Shown here: positions 52,479-61,417 of the stretch, one piece after another | Layout of the letters: every line of letters starts with the position of its first letter | Position numbering within the stretch: position 1 is the stretch's first letter | From: Mariniphaga sp964559175 | GTDB taxonomy: Bacteria; Bacteroidota; Bacteroidia; Bacteroidales; Prolixibacteraceae | Reading direction: 5' to 3' | Length of the DNA: 64,000 nt | NCBI GenBank assembly: GCA_964559175.1 | Contig: CAZLGT010000015.1 | Span: 1-64,000, forward strand | Translations under genes and position numbers: made by a program | Notes under the pieces: generated by a model | The model's database searches: none | What the model saw: only the letters and a program-made list of their open reading frames with translations | Told to the model about the DNA's origin: nothing

Positions 52479-53819
52479 TTAATTTTTATACCTGAGCCAT
52501 TTAATCAACTCTTTCAGGTTCACCTTTTTCCCATACATCAGCAATCCGGTTTTGTAGATTTTAGCTGCTGCCCAAATGGCGCCTACTGTTGCCAGAATAA
52601 GCAATGCCATGGAAAGGAGCAGTTCCCATGTGGGCACTCCATAGGGCACACGGGCCAGCATGGCAACCGGTGAAGTAAATGGTATAATCGACCCCCAAAA
52701 AGCGATGGGGCCCTCCGGGTTACGGGCAATGGGAAACAGAATCATGATGGCTAAAATAAGCGGGAAGGTGATTGGGAAAACCATTTGCTGTGAATCTTCT
52801 TCGTTATCAACCGCTGCTCCTACAGCACCGAGGAGCGAACTGTACATGAGATAACCGGCCAGGAAATAAAACAGAAAAGAAAACAAGATGAGCGGTAAGT
52901 TGAGGTTTCCAACCAGTTCAAGGATATCAGCCACCTGGTTGTTTGCCATGTCCTGGGAAACGGTTGAGCCCATTTGCTGGCTGCTTTCCATAAGGCTCTG
53001 GCTCATTTCCCCTGCCGATTCGGGAGTAAAAAAGCTTTGTCCCACCCCCAGCAGTATAAGTCCTACAATTACCCAGATGCCAACTTGTGTGAGACCAACG
53101 AGCGCCGTGCCGATAATTTTCCCGGTCATCAGCTGGAAAGGTTTTACCGAAGAAATAATCACCTCCACAATCCGGTTTTTCTTTTCTTCCATTACACTGC
53201 GCATTACCGAGGCGCCATACATAAACACAAAGAAGTAGATGATGAACCCCATGGCATAGCTGGCAATAAAAGCTACTTCTGAAGAGCTTTTACGGGCCTC
53301 GCCTGTCTCAGATACTTTTAACGTGTTAACTCTGACTGTGGTACGCGTTTCGGCAAGCCGTTCATCCAAATCGGGGATGCCGGCTTCATCAATTACCTTT
53401 TGTCTTTTGTCATTCTCGATAAACCGGCTTAACCGGCGGGCAATTCGTTCAATGAGGTCTATGGGCAGTTGTTTTTCCGAAATAATCTGTGCCGTGTTGT
53501 TTGAGTAAACGTTTTCAGGAATAAACAATATGGCGTAAAATTCACTGCCCTTCAGGTTTGTTCTCAGCGTATCGTATTTTACTTTCGGTATGAAGTGGAA
53601 TTGTGTAGTTCCCTCCGGTTCCAGTTCTCCCAAAAATAGAGTGGATTCATCGTAAACGGCAATGGTGCGTTCCTGTTTGTCGTCGTGCATCGATAAAAAG
53701 ATGATAAGAGCAAACATTCCCACAAAAAGTAAGGGAACCAGCAGGGTCAGAATAATGAAGGATTTTTTCTTCACCTTTTTCAGGTATTCCTGCTGAAGTA
53801 TGAGCATTGTTTTATTCAT
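52479..53819 (-). CDS. ABC exporter permease, NatB-like
   Basis: The 446-residue membrane protein has one N-terminal helix (SFIILTLLVPLLFVGMFALIIFL), a large extracytoplasmic domain (about 45-180) and a C-terminal bundle of five or six helices, the ABC2_membrane_3/NatB layout. It contains MRSVMEEKKNRIVEVIISSVKPFQLMTGKIIG, the usual coupling segment. NatAB in Bacillus exports Na+; many relatives have unknown substrates. It overlaps the ATPase gene by 8 nt. Confidence 0.88.
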   Translation of the reverse strand: MNKTMLILQQEYLKKVKKKSFIILTLLVPLLFVGMFALIIFLSMHDDKQERTIAVYDESTLFLGELEPEGTTQFHFIPKVKYDTLRTNLKGSEFYAILFIPENVYSNNTAQIISEKQLPIDLIERIARRLSRFIENDKRQKVIDEAGIPDLDERLAETRTTVRVNTLKVSETGEARKSSSEVAFIASYAMGFIIYFFVFMYGASVMRSVMEEKKNRIVEVIISSVKPFQLMTGKIIGTALVGLTQVGIWVIVGLILLGVGQSFFTPESAGEMSQSLMESSQQMGSTVSQDMANNQVADILELVGNLNLPLILFSFLFYFLAGYLMYSSLLGAVGAAVDNEEDSQQMVFPITFPLILAIMILFPIARNPEGPIAFWGSIIPFTSPVAMLARVPYGVPTWELLLSMALLILATVGAIWAAAKIYKTGLLMYGKKVNLKELIKWLRYKN

Positions 53820-54753
53820 CTTTCTGAATTTTTGGGTTGTTCGATTCCTGTACTGCCTTAATAAACACGTCGTTCATGCTGGGAATAATTTCTTCGAATG
53901 AGATTATCTCCGCTGCCGGTATAATGGCTTGAAGGAGTTCGTTGTTCGACCCTCCGTTGAGGTATTGTATGCTGATTTTGTTTTCTTTTTCATCTTCCGT
54001 ATGTTCCAGAATTTTAAACCGGTACCCCAGTGCGCTGTCAACCTGCCCGAAGTTGCCTTTGTATTTAACTTCAAAAACATTCGATTTGTATTTTTGCCGA
54101 ATTTCGTTTGTTGGGCCGTCCACAATTTTAACCGATTTGTTGATGAGGGCAATGTGGTCGCAAAGTTCTTCCACCGAGCCCATGTTATGGGTTGAAAAAA
54201 TAATGGTTGCCCCCTCATCGCGTAACCGAAGAATCTCCCGTTTCAAAAGGTTGGCATTGATGGGGTCGAAACCGCTAAACGGTTCGTCGAAAATGAGCAG
54301 CTGGGGCTGATGTACAACGGTGGTTACAAATTGCACCTTCTGTTGCATCCCCTTCGAAAGTTCTTCCACTTTTTTGTTCCACCAGTCATTCATTTCAAAC
54401 CGTTCGAACCACTTTTTCAGGTTTTGCATGGCATCTTTCCTGCTCATTCCTTTCAGTTGAGCCAGGTAAACGGCCTGTTCGCCCACCTTCATTTTTTTGT
54501 AAAGTCCTCTTTCTTCGGGTAAATATCCGATATGGGCAACATCGGCCTGCCGCATCTTTCGTCCTTCCAGAAAAAGCTCCCCCTCATCGGGTGCAGTAAT
54601 CTGGTTGATGATGCGAATGAGCGTGGTTTTGCCCGCACCGTTGGGGCCCAGCAAGCCAAAAATACTTTGCTTTTTTACCGAAATGCTGACGTTGGTAAGT
54701 GCTCTGGTTGTTGCAAAAACCTTGTTTACATTTCTTGCGCTGAATAATTCCAT
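53812..54753 (-). CDS. ABC transporter ATP-binding protein, NatA-like
   Basis: The 313-residue ATPase has Walker A GPNGAGKTTL (about 36-45), the Q-loop, signature LSKGMQQKVQ, Walker B LLIFDEPFSGFDP and the H-loop STHNMGS. A C-terminal extension of about 90 residues (KSNVFEVKYKGNFGQVDSAL...) matches NatA/DrrA-type exporters. It works with the permease that follows. ATG 54753 is preferred because the longer frame adds 13 basic residues ahead of a normal start MELFSARNVNKVF. Confidence 0.9.
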   Translation of the reverse strand: MELFSARNVNKVFATTRALTNVSISVKKQSIFGLLGPNGAGKTTLIRIINQITAPDEGELFLEGRKMRQADVAHIGYLPEERGLYKKMKVGEQAVYLAQLKGMSRKDAMQNLKKWFERFEMNDWWNKKVEELSKGMQQKVQFVTTVVHQPQLLIFDEPFSGFDPINANLLKREILRLRDEGATIIFSTHNMGSVEELCDHIALINKSVKIVDGPTNEIRQKYKSNVFEVKYKGNFGQVDSALGYRFKILEHTEDEKENKISIQYLNGGSNNELLQAIIPAAEIISFEEIIPSMNDVFIKAVQESNNPKIQKDE

Positions 54754-54899
54754 TCTTAATTTTTTTTTATGGGTATGTATTAACTGCTTCAAATTACAAT
54801 TTATAAATGGTTCGAAGAAATTTTAATACCTTTCGTCGAAAAATCTTTCATCTCCGCCTGGTTAATGATATACTTGCCCGTTTAAAAAAGGATGATTTT

Positions 54900-57284
54900 A
54901 TGGAGAGAATAGTAATACTTGTTTCAGTCTTTATTCTGTTGGTTTTTCACGTAAGATCAGAAGATACCGGTGCTTCGGGGCAGGTAATAAGAGGTACAGT
55001 GATTGACAAACAGACCCGCATGCCCCTGCCGGGGGCCAATGTTATTTTGCTCGGCTCCGATCCGCTTTTGGCAACGGCTACCAACCAGGATGGCGAGTTT
55101 CGCCTCACAAATGTTCCACTGGGAAGGCAAAGCATTTTGGTGAGTTTCATCGGTTATCACAACGGGCTGGTAAATAACCTGATTGTGAATTCAGGCCGCG
55201 AGACTTTGCTTTTGATTGAACTGGAAGAGAGGGTGGAAGTTACAGAAGAGGTTGTGGTGGTGGGCAATTACCGGAAAGATTTGGCATTGAACCAGATGGC
55301 CAGTGTGAGTGCGCGCACTTTTACCGTTGAGGAGGCAGGCCGTTATGCCGGCACCCGTGAAGATGTGGCGCGTATGGCCGTCAATTTTGCCGGCGTGTCA
55401 GGCGCTAACGATTCACGAAACGATATCATTGTAAGAGGAAATACACCCGGCGGCATTTTGTGGCGCCTGGATGATGTGGATATTCCCAACCCCAACCATT
55501 TTGCGGCCTCGGGAACAACCGGCGGACCGGTGGGGATGCTGAACAACAACACCCTCCGGAACTCCGATTTTTTCACAGGCGCTTTCCCGGCTGAGTACGG
55601 CAACGTATTTTCAGGTGTTTTCGATTTGAAAATGCGGGAGGGGAACAACGAAAAACATGAGTTTTTGGGACAGGTTGGCTTTAACGGTTTTGAACTGGGC
55701 GCCGAAGGGCCGTTTAAAAAGGGAAGTAAAAGTTCTTTCCTGGCCAACTACCGGTATTCCACGTTGCAGATTTTCGATATGCTTGGTATCAGCTTCGGCA
55801 CATCCGGCATTCCTAAATACCAGGATTTAAGTTTTAAAATGAATTTCCCAACAAAAAAGGGGAAAATAAGTTGGTTCGGCCTTGCCGGAAAAAGCTCTAT
55901 TTCCATGCTCGACAGCGAGGATAACTCTGCCGACCTTTATACCAACGAAGGAATGAACCTGGAAAACGGATCCAATTCGCTGGCTACCGGGGTCAATATG
56001 GTCCGTTTTCATAACGAAAACACATACAGTAAGATTGTTTTTTCTTACGTCAATCAAAACGGTTTTACTGACCTGGATGAGTTTGACCCGGGAGAGGAGC
56101 CTGCCCCATCGTACCGCGAAAACAACCTGGAAGACCGGCTTTCGTTCAGGTATATTTTGAACCGAAAATTTAGCCGGAAGCTGTCGAACAGATCAGGTTT
56201 TACAATCGACCGGTTTGGTTACCGGCTCGATTCCAAAAGCTGGAAGGAAAATGACAATCGGTGGGAGTACTGGCTTAACAACAAAAAAGCGGTTTTTGAA
56301 GGCCCAAACCTTTACCAGGCCTATTCCCAGGCGATTTATAAGTTTTCCGATCAATTCGAAATTAAGCCGGGCATTCATTTGATGTATTTTGGATTGAACG
56401 ACCGGTTTTCTCTTGAACCCCGGTTTGGGGCCAGTTGGAAAACAAGCCCCGGCACCAGTCTGAATTTTGGTTACGGAAAGCATTCAAAAGTACAGTCGAT
56501 GGCCACTTATTTTATCGAATCGGTTACCAGTCAGGGCGAAATTGTGTTAACCAACAAAAACCTCGGGTTTACCAAAACACATCACATGGTCCTTGGTTTT
56601 GATGCGTTGCTTTCGCAGCACCTGCGGTTTAAAACAGAAGCTTATTACCAGTATTTATTCGATGTGCCGGTGGAGAAAAAGCCTTCGTATTTCAGCCTTT
56701 TGAATACAGGGGCAAACTGGGGACTAAACACCCGCGACAACATGTTTAACGGCGGCGAAGGCTGGAATTACGGCGTGGAATTAACACTGGAAAAATTCTA
56801 CCATAAAAATTTCTATTTTCTGACAACCCTATCCCTTTTCGACTCGAAATATACCGGGAGCGACGGGGTAAAACGAAATACCGCATTTAACGGGAATTTT
56901 GTTTTTAATGCTTTGGCCGGCAGGGAGTTTGCGATAAACAGCACGTCAACCCTTGTTTTCGATGCCCGGCTGACCTGGGCCGGGGGCAAACGTTACACTC
57001 CAATCGATATCGAAGCTTCGCGAAACACAAACGAACCGTTTGGCACCGAATACCATTACGACCAGGCATATTCGCAGCAGTTTCCCGATTACGTAAAAGC
57101 CGACGTAAAAATCGGGTTCCGCAAGGATGGGAAAAAAGTTTCGCAGCTATGGGAATTTTATGTGGAAAACATAACCAACCACAAAAACCCGCTGAACCAA
57201 TCGTTCAGCAAAAGCAAAGATGCCATCGAAACCGTTTATCAGTTGGGTTTTTTCCCGTTGTTTAACTACCGGATTTATTTCTGA
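54900..57284 (+). CDS. TonB-dependent receptor with CarboxypepD-reg domain
   Basis: The 794-residue outer-membrane receptor has a signal peptide, a CarboxypepD-regulatory-like domain (about 30-115: IRGTVIDKQTRMPLPGANVIL), a plug domain (about 120-260, VRGNTPGGILWRLDDVDIPNPNH) and a 22-strand-type barrel to the terminal aromatic FNYRIYF. It imports a ligand using TonB energy; no SusD partner is adjacent, so a polysaccharide role is not supported. ATG 54900 fits the signal peptide; the longer frame from 54807 is basic and implausible. Its last 11 codons lie in the 34-bp direct repeat that brackets the next gene. Confidence 0.9.
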   Translation: MERIVILVSVFILLVFHVRSEDTGASGQVIRGTVIDKQTRMPLPGANVILLGSDPLLATATNQDGEFRLTNVPLGRQSILVSFIGYHNGLVNNLIVNSGRETLLLIELEERVEVTEEVVVVGNYRKDLALNQMASVSARTFTVEEAGRYAGTREDVARMAVNFAGVSGANDSRNDIIVRGNTPGGILWRLDDVDIPNPNHFAASGTTGGPVGMLNNNTLRNSDFFTGAFPAEYGNVFSGVFDLKMREGNNEKHEFLGQVGFNGFELGAEGPFKKGSKSSFLANYRYSTLQIFDMLGISFGTSGIPKYQDLSFKMNFPTKKGKISWFGLAGKSSISMLDSEDNSADLYTNEGMNLENGSNSLATGVNMVRFHNENTYSKIVFSYVNQNGFTDLDEFDPGEEPAPSYRENNLEDRLSFRYILNRKFSRKLSNRSGFTIDRFGYRLDSKSWKENDNRWEYWLNNKKAVFEGPNLYQAYSQAIYKFSDQFEIKPGIHLMYFGLNDRFSLEPRFGASWKTSPGTSLNFGYGKHSKVQSMATYFIESVTSQGEIVLTNKNLGFTKTHHMVLGFDALLSQHLRFKTEAYYQYLFDVPVEKKPSYFSLLNTGANWGLNTRDNMFNGGEGWNYGVELTLEKFYHKNFYFLTTLSLFDSKYTGSDGVKRNTAFNGNFVFNALAGREFAINSTSTLVFDARLTWAGGKRYTPIDIEASRNTNEPFGTEYHYDQAYSQQFPDYVKADVKIGFRKDGKKVSQLWEFYVENITNHKNPLNQSFSKSKDAIETVYQLGFFPLFNYRIYF
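57251..57284. repeat. 34-bp direct repeat, left copy
   Basis: This 34-nt sequence is identical to 58639-58672. It contains the 3' end and stop of the TonB receptor gene and, on the minus strand, the last codons and stop of the AAA_14 ATPase gene. Confidence 0.95.
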
Positions 57285-58564
57285 ATATGAATGTTTTGCA
57301 ACCAGTTTAAAACCTTTGTTACTTCAATTCTTAAACCGTTGCTTTCAATTATTTCTTCTTTATCCCATGTAATAATCAGCAATCTGTTACAGGAAAGTTC
57401 ATCAGAGGCTTCCTTCAATGCACTGATTTCGCGTTTTAATGTTTTTTGGTGAGAAAGGTCATAACATACCTGAATCAATTGTTCTGTCCTGTGTCCTTTC
57501 CGCAAAAGAAAATCAATCTCCCTTTTGTTGCGGGTATGGTAGTAAAACAAATCCAAACCAGGCCGGTAATTTCGTCGAAGGAGTTCAACAAATATCAAAT
57601 TTTCAAGGAGTCTGCCAAAATTGGGAGAAAGCTCAAATGACCGGGCTTTAATAAATCCATTATCAATGATATAGATTTTACGTGGCGATTTTTGCTGGTT
57701 TTTTATTTTTGAAGAGTAGCGTGTTAAATTCACGAAGAGGTAAGGTTCTTCCAAATAGTCGATAAATTTCTGAACAGTAGTTACACTGTTGAAATTCAAT
57801 TCTGTTTTAAGCTGGTTTGAAGTATATGGATTGGTGTAGTTTGTTAGCAGGTAGTTTGCCAAATCGTATAGTTGCTGCGTTTGGCGGATGCGAAAACGTT
57901 TCAGAATATCTTTCAGAAGGATCGAATCAAAAAGTGAGCTTAGATAATTTTTTAATAAAGTCGGATTCAAAACTGTTTCAGGATATCCCCCGTTTTGCAG
58001 GTAGTTTGCAAGGAAATTCAGAATGTTTCCTTTTTGAGAGGGGGTAATATCGTTTTCATCGGTTATCTTTAAATTGCTTACTTGTATTGCTTCAGTAAAA
58101 CTAAAAGGAAAGACAGCAATTTGAACAAATCTCCCGGTAAGAGCTGATGCTAACTCATGCGAAAGAAGTTTTGAGTTAGAGCCCGTAAGAACAATATTTG
58201 CGCCACGTCGATACAATTTATTGACCCACAATTCCCAATTGGGCAGGTTTTGTATTTCGTCGAGAAGAATGTATCCATAACCGCTGTACACCTCATTTAA
58301 GGTTTGGATAACAGTATTTTCATCAAAATTTTTTAAAAGTAGATCATCGTCAAAATTGAGGTATGCAAATTTTTTATTTTTTAAAAGTTGAAGTGCTAAT
58401 ACAGATTTTCCTGCTCTTCTGGGACCGGTGATGAGTTTTATCAACCCCGAATTAAGGTAGTCAGCAATGGCATCTTCCTTTAGCCGGTTGATATATTTTA
58501 GGCTGAGTAAGAGATCCCGTTCTTCCTTCTGTTGGATTATTATATTTTTGACCAATAGTTCCAT
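57275..58564 (-). CDS. AAA_14/DUF4143 ATPase
   Basis: The 429-residue protein has Walker A GPRRAGKS (about 47-54), Walker B YILLDEIQNLPNWELWV, sensor ANIVLTGSNSKLLSHELASALTGR, then a DUF4143 C-terminal half with YYHTRNKREIDFLLRKG, a PD-(D/E)XK-like nuclease segment. These ATPases are numerous and patchy in Bacteroidota; their role is unsettled. ATG 58564 is preferred, since the TTG at 58576 lies in the -7 element. The stop codon sits inside the left 34-bp repeat, and the last residues QK are shared in frame with the flotillin end at the other copy. The gene seems to be an insertion between two convergent genes. Confidence 0.9.
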   Translation of the reverse strand: MELLVKNIIIQQKEERDLLLSLKYINRLKEDAIADYLNSGLIKLITGPRRAGKSVLALQLLKNKKFAYLNFDDDLLLKNFDENTVIQTLNEVYSGYGYILLDEIQNLPNWELWVNKLYRRGANIVLTGSNSKLLSHELASALTGRFVQIAVFPFSFTEAIQVSNLKITDENDITPSQKGNILNFLANYLQNGGYPETVLNPTLLKNYLSSLFDSILLKDILKRFRIRQTQQLYDLANYLLTNYTNPYTSNQLKTELNFNSVTTVQKFIDYLEEPYLFVNLTRYSSKIKNQQKSPRKIYIIDNGFIKARSFELSPNFGRLLENLIFVELLRRNYRPGLDLFYYHTRNKREIDFLLRKGHRTEQLIQVCYDLSHQKTLKREISALKEASDELSCNRLLIITWDKEEIIESNGLRIEVTKVLNWLQNIHIQK

Positions 58565-58565
58565 T

Positions 58566-58599
58566 GTAATGGACAAAAATAAGATATTTTATCCATTAC
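58566..58599 (-). promoter_or_regulatory. Palindrome over the AAA_14 gene promoter
   Basis: GTAATGGA (58566-58573) and TCCATTAC (58592-58599) are a perfect inverted repeat, with an inner AAAATA/TATTTT pair, centred on the promoter. The minus-strand -7 element TATTTTTG is at 58574-58581, inside the palindrome, and the ATG follows at 58564. This is an operator-like arrangement, or the end structure of the inserted unit. A second pair GAATATT/AATATTC lies at 58600-58629. Confidence 0.6.
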
Positions 58600-58638
58600 G
58601 AATATTTTTTAGGACAAAAATGAATATTCAGTCTACTA

Positions 58639-58672
58639 TTTCCCGTTGTTTAACTACCGGATTTATTTCTGA
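58639..58672. repeat. 34-bp direct repeat, right copy
   Basis: This is identical to 57251-57284. It holds the stop codon and last codons of the flotillin gene on the minus strand (58663-58671). Bases on both outer sides of the two copies differ, so the repeat is exactly 34 bp. Confidence 0.95.
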
Positions 58673-60123
58673 TTTCGAAATTCCCCTGGATTTTCTTCCT
58701 TGTTTTTAACTGAAGAGTCAGCCTGTTGGGATTTACCTTCTGTTCCTTCCTTTTCGGGTTCTTCATCAGGAGTGCCTTTCAAATAATTTGGCAATTCCAT
58801 TCCAGCCGATTTAAAAACGTCTTCGAGTGGTGGGATTGAACCAAACAAGCCTTGCATAAAATTGGCTGTTGATGTTTTTCCGTCTTTCCCGTTTCCGGTT
58901 TCCCAAACGGTAACTTTATCGATTTTGATGTTTTTAATGGCTTCTACCTGTGTTTTCACCAATTCAGGCAATTTGTCGGCAATCATCATCAAAACAGCTT
59001 TTTGCGCATCGTTTCCGGCAGCTTTAACCAGCTGGTCGAAACCTTCGGCCTGCTTGCTTAAAATTTCAAAAATACCCTTTCCTTCAGCGGCCATTTTCAT
59101 AAAAATGGCATCCGCTTCACCTTTGGCAATCCGGCGGGTTTGTTCGGCAACTGCTTCGGCATCAATTTCAACTTTTTGTTTATCAATTTCTGCCGGAACA
59201 ACAATGTTGGCAGTTTGGGTTGCTTTGTCGCGTTGTGCCCTTACTTCCTCAGCCAGTTTTTCTGCTGCATACGCTTCTTCAAGGGCGCGTGCATCGGTAA
59301 CTTTTTCAGCGGCTACGGCACGGCGGTTTGCTTCAGCTTCCTTTTCGCGGCGGTCGGCATCCGAATTGGCAATGGTTACCTTGGCAACGTTCTCTCCTTC
59401 AACGGCAGTTGCATCGGCGCTGGCTACCTGCACACGTTGTTCGCGGTGTGCCATTGCCTGCCCGATTTCTCCATCGCGGTTTTTCTCGGCCACACTTTTT
59501 TTGGCATCGTTAATGGCTTTTGCAGCAGCTTCCTTTCCTAAAGCGTCAATATAACCCGACTCATCGTTAATGTCGGTTACGTTTACGTTAATGAGTTTTA
59601 ACCCGATTTTTTTCAATTCGGCTTCCACATTTGAAGAAACGGCTGCGAGGAAAAGATCGCGGTTGCTGTTAATTTCCTCAATTTCCATGGTAGCCACCAC
59701 CAAACGTAGCTGACCAAAAATAATGTCTTTTGCCAGGTTGCTTATGGCATCCTGCGAAAGCCCCAAAAGCCTTTCTGCTGCATTGTTCATTACACTTGGC
59801 TCGGTTGAAATACCTACTGTAAAACGCGAGGGTACATCAACTCGTATATTTTGTTTGCTTAACGCATTTGTAAGGTTGATTTCGATGGATAATGGTGTTA
59901 AATCGAGAAAGGCATAGGAATGGATAATTGGCCAAATAAAAGCAGCACCTCCATGGATGCACTTGGCAGAGCGGTTTTCGCGATCGGCGCCTTTGCCAAC
60001 TTTTCCATACACAACTAAAATTCGGTCGGAGGGGCAACGTTTGTACCGCCTCATCATTGCCACAATAATAATAAACAGAAATAGTGCAATAATGCTAATC
60101 AGGATTACAAAATAGTCATTCAT
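58663..60123 (-). CDS. Flotillin-family SPFH protein
   Basis: The 486-residue protein has one N-terminal membrane anchor (YFVILISIIALFLFIIIVAMMRR), an SPFH/band 7 domain (about 30-200: ILVVYGKVGKG...IINVTDINDESGYI-like) and a long alanine/glutamate-rich coiled-coil stalk (about 205-360, VAEKNRDGEIGQAMAHREQRVQVA region), then the flotillin C-terminal domain. It resembles FloT/YuaG, a scaffold for membrane microdomains. It follows the NfeD-like gene by 21 nt, the standard pairing. The final residues QK and the stop are within the right 34-bp repeat. Confidence 0.92.
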   Translation of the reverse strand: MNDYFVILISIIALFLFIIIVAMMRRYKRCPSDRILVVYGKVGKGADRENRSAKCIHGGAAFIWPIIHSYAFLDLTPLSIEINLTNALSKQNIRVDVPSRFTVGISTEPSVMNNAAERLLGLSQDAISNLAKDIIFGQLRLVVATMEIEEINSNRDLFLAAVSSNVEAELKKIGLKLINVNVTDINDESGYIDALGKEAAAKAINDAKKSVAEKNRDGEIGQAMAHREQRVQVASADATAVEGENVAKVTIANSDADRREKEAEANRRAVAAEKVTDARALEEAYAAEKLAEEVRAQRDKATQTANIVVPAEIDKQKVEIDAEAVAEQTRRIAKGEADAIFMKMAAEGKGIFEILSKQAEGFDQLVKAAGNDAQKAVLMMIADKLPELVKTQVEAIKNIKIDKVTVWETGNGKDGKTSTANFMQGLFGSIPPLEDVFKSAGMELPNYLKGTPDEEPEKEGTEGKSQQADSSVKNKEENPGEFRNQK

Positions 60124-60144
60124 TTTAATATGTTTTTTGTATAA

Positions 60145-60741
60145 TTAAATTCCTTGTTTTTTAACGAGGAGAATCTGGTCGTCGATAACATCAATCACTT
60201 GAATTATTGAGGATGTAGGGATAGTTTCCGGTTCGTCGGTAATGGCATCGAGCGTTCGGATTGAGCCTTGCACATTTAACTGTACTTTGCCCATGCCGTT
60301 CCTTTTTGCAGGAATAACAAGATAAACTTCGCCTAATTTGCCAATGGCATTTTTCATTTTTAATGTGCCGCTTTCGGCAAGTTTCGACATAAAATAGAAC
60401 AGCGCGCCCATGGCAATCATCATCACTAACCCACAAATGGTTGCCAAAAGAATTACAAGCCATGAGGGCAGCCCCGCATTGATAAAGCCAACTCCCGACC
60501 AGCCAAAAACGGCAAAAAAAGCAACAATATTTTTTAGCGATAAAAATTGAAACGGAATGGTGTCGCCATCGGCAATGCCGGCATCAACATCGGTATCCAC
60601 ATCAACGTCGGCATCGCTTCCCAAAACGGTGAGCACCAAAAGAACCAGGAAAATTACCGTTGCCGGGATGGTGATTACCCAAAATACCTGTTCGAAGATT
60701 CCCACTTCGGACCAATTGGGGAGGATTGAGTTAATTAGCAT
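60145..60741 (-). CDS. NfeD-like membrane protein (flotillin partner)
   Basis: The 198-residue protein has one helix near the N-terminus (VFWVITIPATVIFLVLLVLTV), an acidic DADVDVDTDVDAG linker, two or three more helices (KNIVAFFAVFGWSGVGFI; WLVILLATICGLVMMIAMGALFYF) and a soluble OB-like NfeD domain (about 130-198). It corresponds to YuaF, which is encoded with flotillin in Bacillus. It is likely co-transcribed with the flotillin gene. A long-spaced 11-bp inverted repeat lies just upstream. Confidence 0.85.
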   Translation of the reverse strand: MLINSILPNWSEVGIFEQVFWVITIPATVIFLVLLVLTVLGSDADVDVDTDVDAGIADGDTIPFQFLSLKNIVAFFAVFGWSGVGFINAGLPSWLVILLATICGLVMMIAMGALFYFMSKLAESGTLKMKNAIGKLGEVYLVIPAKRNGMGKVQLNVQGSIRTLDAITDEPETIPTSSIIQVIDVIDDQILLVKKQGI

Positions 60742-60744
60742 TGG

Positions 60745-60804
60745 ATAAGTGTTTTTATTTTGACATAAATTTAACTTAATAAGTAATTACATCAAAACAC
60801 TTAT
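60745..60804. repeat. Spaced 11-bp inverted repeat before the NfeD gene
   Basis: ATAAGTGTTTT (60745-60755) and AAAACACTTAT (60794-60804) are perfectly complementary with 38 nt between. The pair brackets the likely promoter of the NfeD-flotillin genes (a near-match TAAATTTA is inside on the minus strand) and could be an operator. Confidence 0.4.
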
Positions 60805-60814
60805 TACACAGGAA

Positions 60815-60838
60815 AGCACTTTTTTTTAAAAAAATGCT
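60815..60838 (-). terminator. Possible terminator after actE
   Basis: AGCA plus seven T pairs with seven A plus TGCT, with one bulged C. It is AT-rich and has only a short T-run after it, so termination is uncertain, but the position 13 nt after the actE stop codon fits. Confidence 0.35.
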
Positions 60839-60850
60839 GAAAAGTGTAAA

Positions 60851-61417
60851 TTACTCGTTTTCTTTTGCTTGCAAATGCCGGATATAATTCACCAATTGCC
60901 ACGTATCTTCCACCGAAATTTGCGGGCCGTGGGCGCCCATCACACCAAAACCGGCGCGGATGTTATGGAAAAGCTGGCCGTCGGTTTTATTGAGTGCCCG
61001 CTCGGTGAAGTAACTGGCAGGCGGAATGGGATACTTTCCGGAAGTAAACAAGGTGCCCTGTCCATCGCCGTTGTCTCCATGGCATACCAGACAAAAGCGG
61101 TCGTAAGCCAGTTTGGCGCGGTCAAAATCCAATTCACCTGAAAACGGGTTTTCCAGTGAAGCGGCTTTCAACTCATCTTCGGGTGTTTTTTCAAAGTTGA
61201 AAGCATGTTCATGAATGGCCACCGTTCCTTCAACCGGTCCAACCATAGTTTTTCCCTCCGGCAGGTTTGGGTTTGCGCTCCAGGTTTCATACGCCTGCGA
61301 CTTTTCCATGTCGTTGAAGTAACTCCAGCCGGGTTCGTTGCGGTTTTCGTCGCACGAGGCAAAAAGTGCAAGGGCTGCAATAAACCCCATCCAATGTGAT
61401 ATTTTAAATGTTTTCAT
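60851..61417 (-). CDS. actE: Alternative complex III monohaem cytochrome c (ActE)
   Basis: The 188-residue protein has a lipoprotein-type signal (FIAALALFASC, Cys about 22) and a single c-haem site FCLVCHGDNGDGQG (about 120-125), with a distal Met candidate in GFGVMGAHGPQ. It passes electrons from the complex to downstream cytochromes. ATG 61417 is used; the longer frame adds 56 residues without signal character. Its start overlaps the ActF gene by 14 nt, so they are co-transcribed. Confidence 0.9.
   Translation of the reverse strand: MKTFKISHWMGFIAALALFASCDENRNEPGWSYFNDMEKSQAYETWSANPNLPEGKTMVGPVEGTVAIHEHAFNFEKTPEDELKAASLENPFSGELDFDRAKLAYDRFCLVCHGDNGDGQGTLFTSGKYPIPPASYFTERALNKTDGQLFHNIRAGFGVMGAHGPQISVEDTWQLVNYIRHLQAKENE

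Noticed and set aside
54900..57284. SusC of a polysaccharide utilisation locus
   Set aside because: There is no SusD-like gene or glycoside hydrolase next to it.
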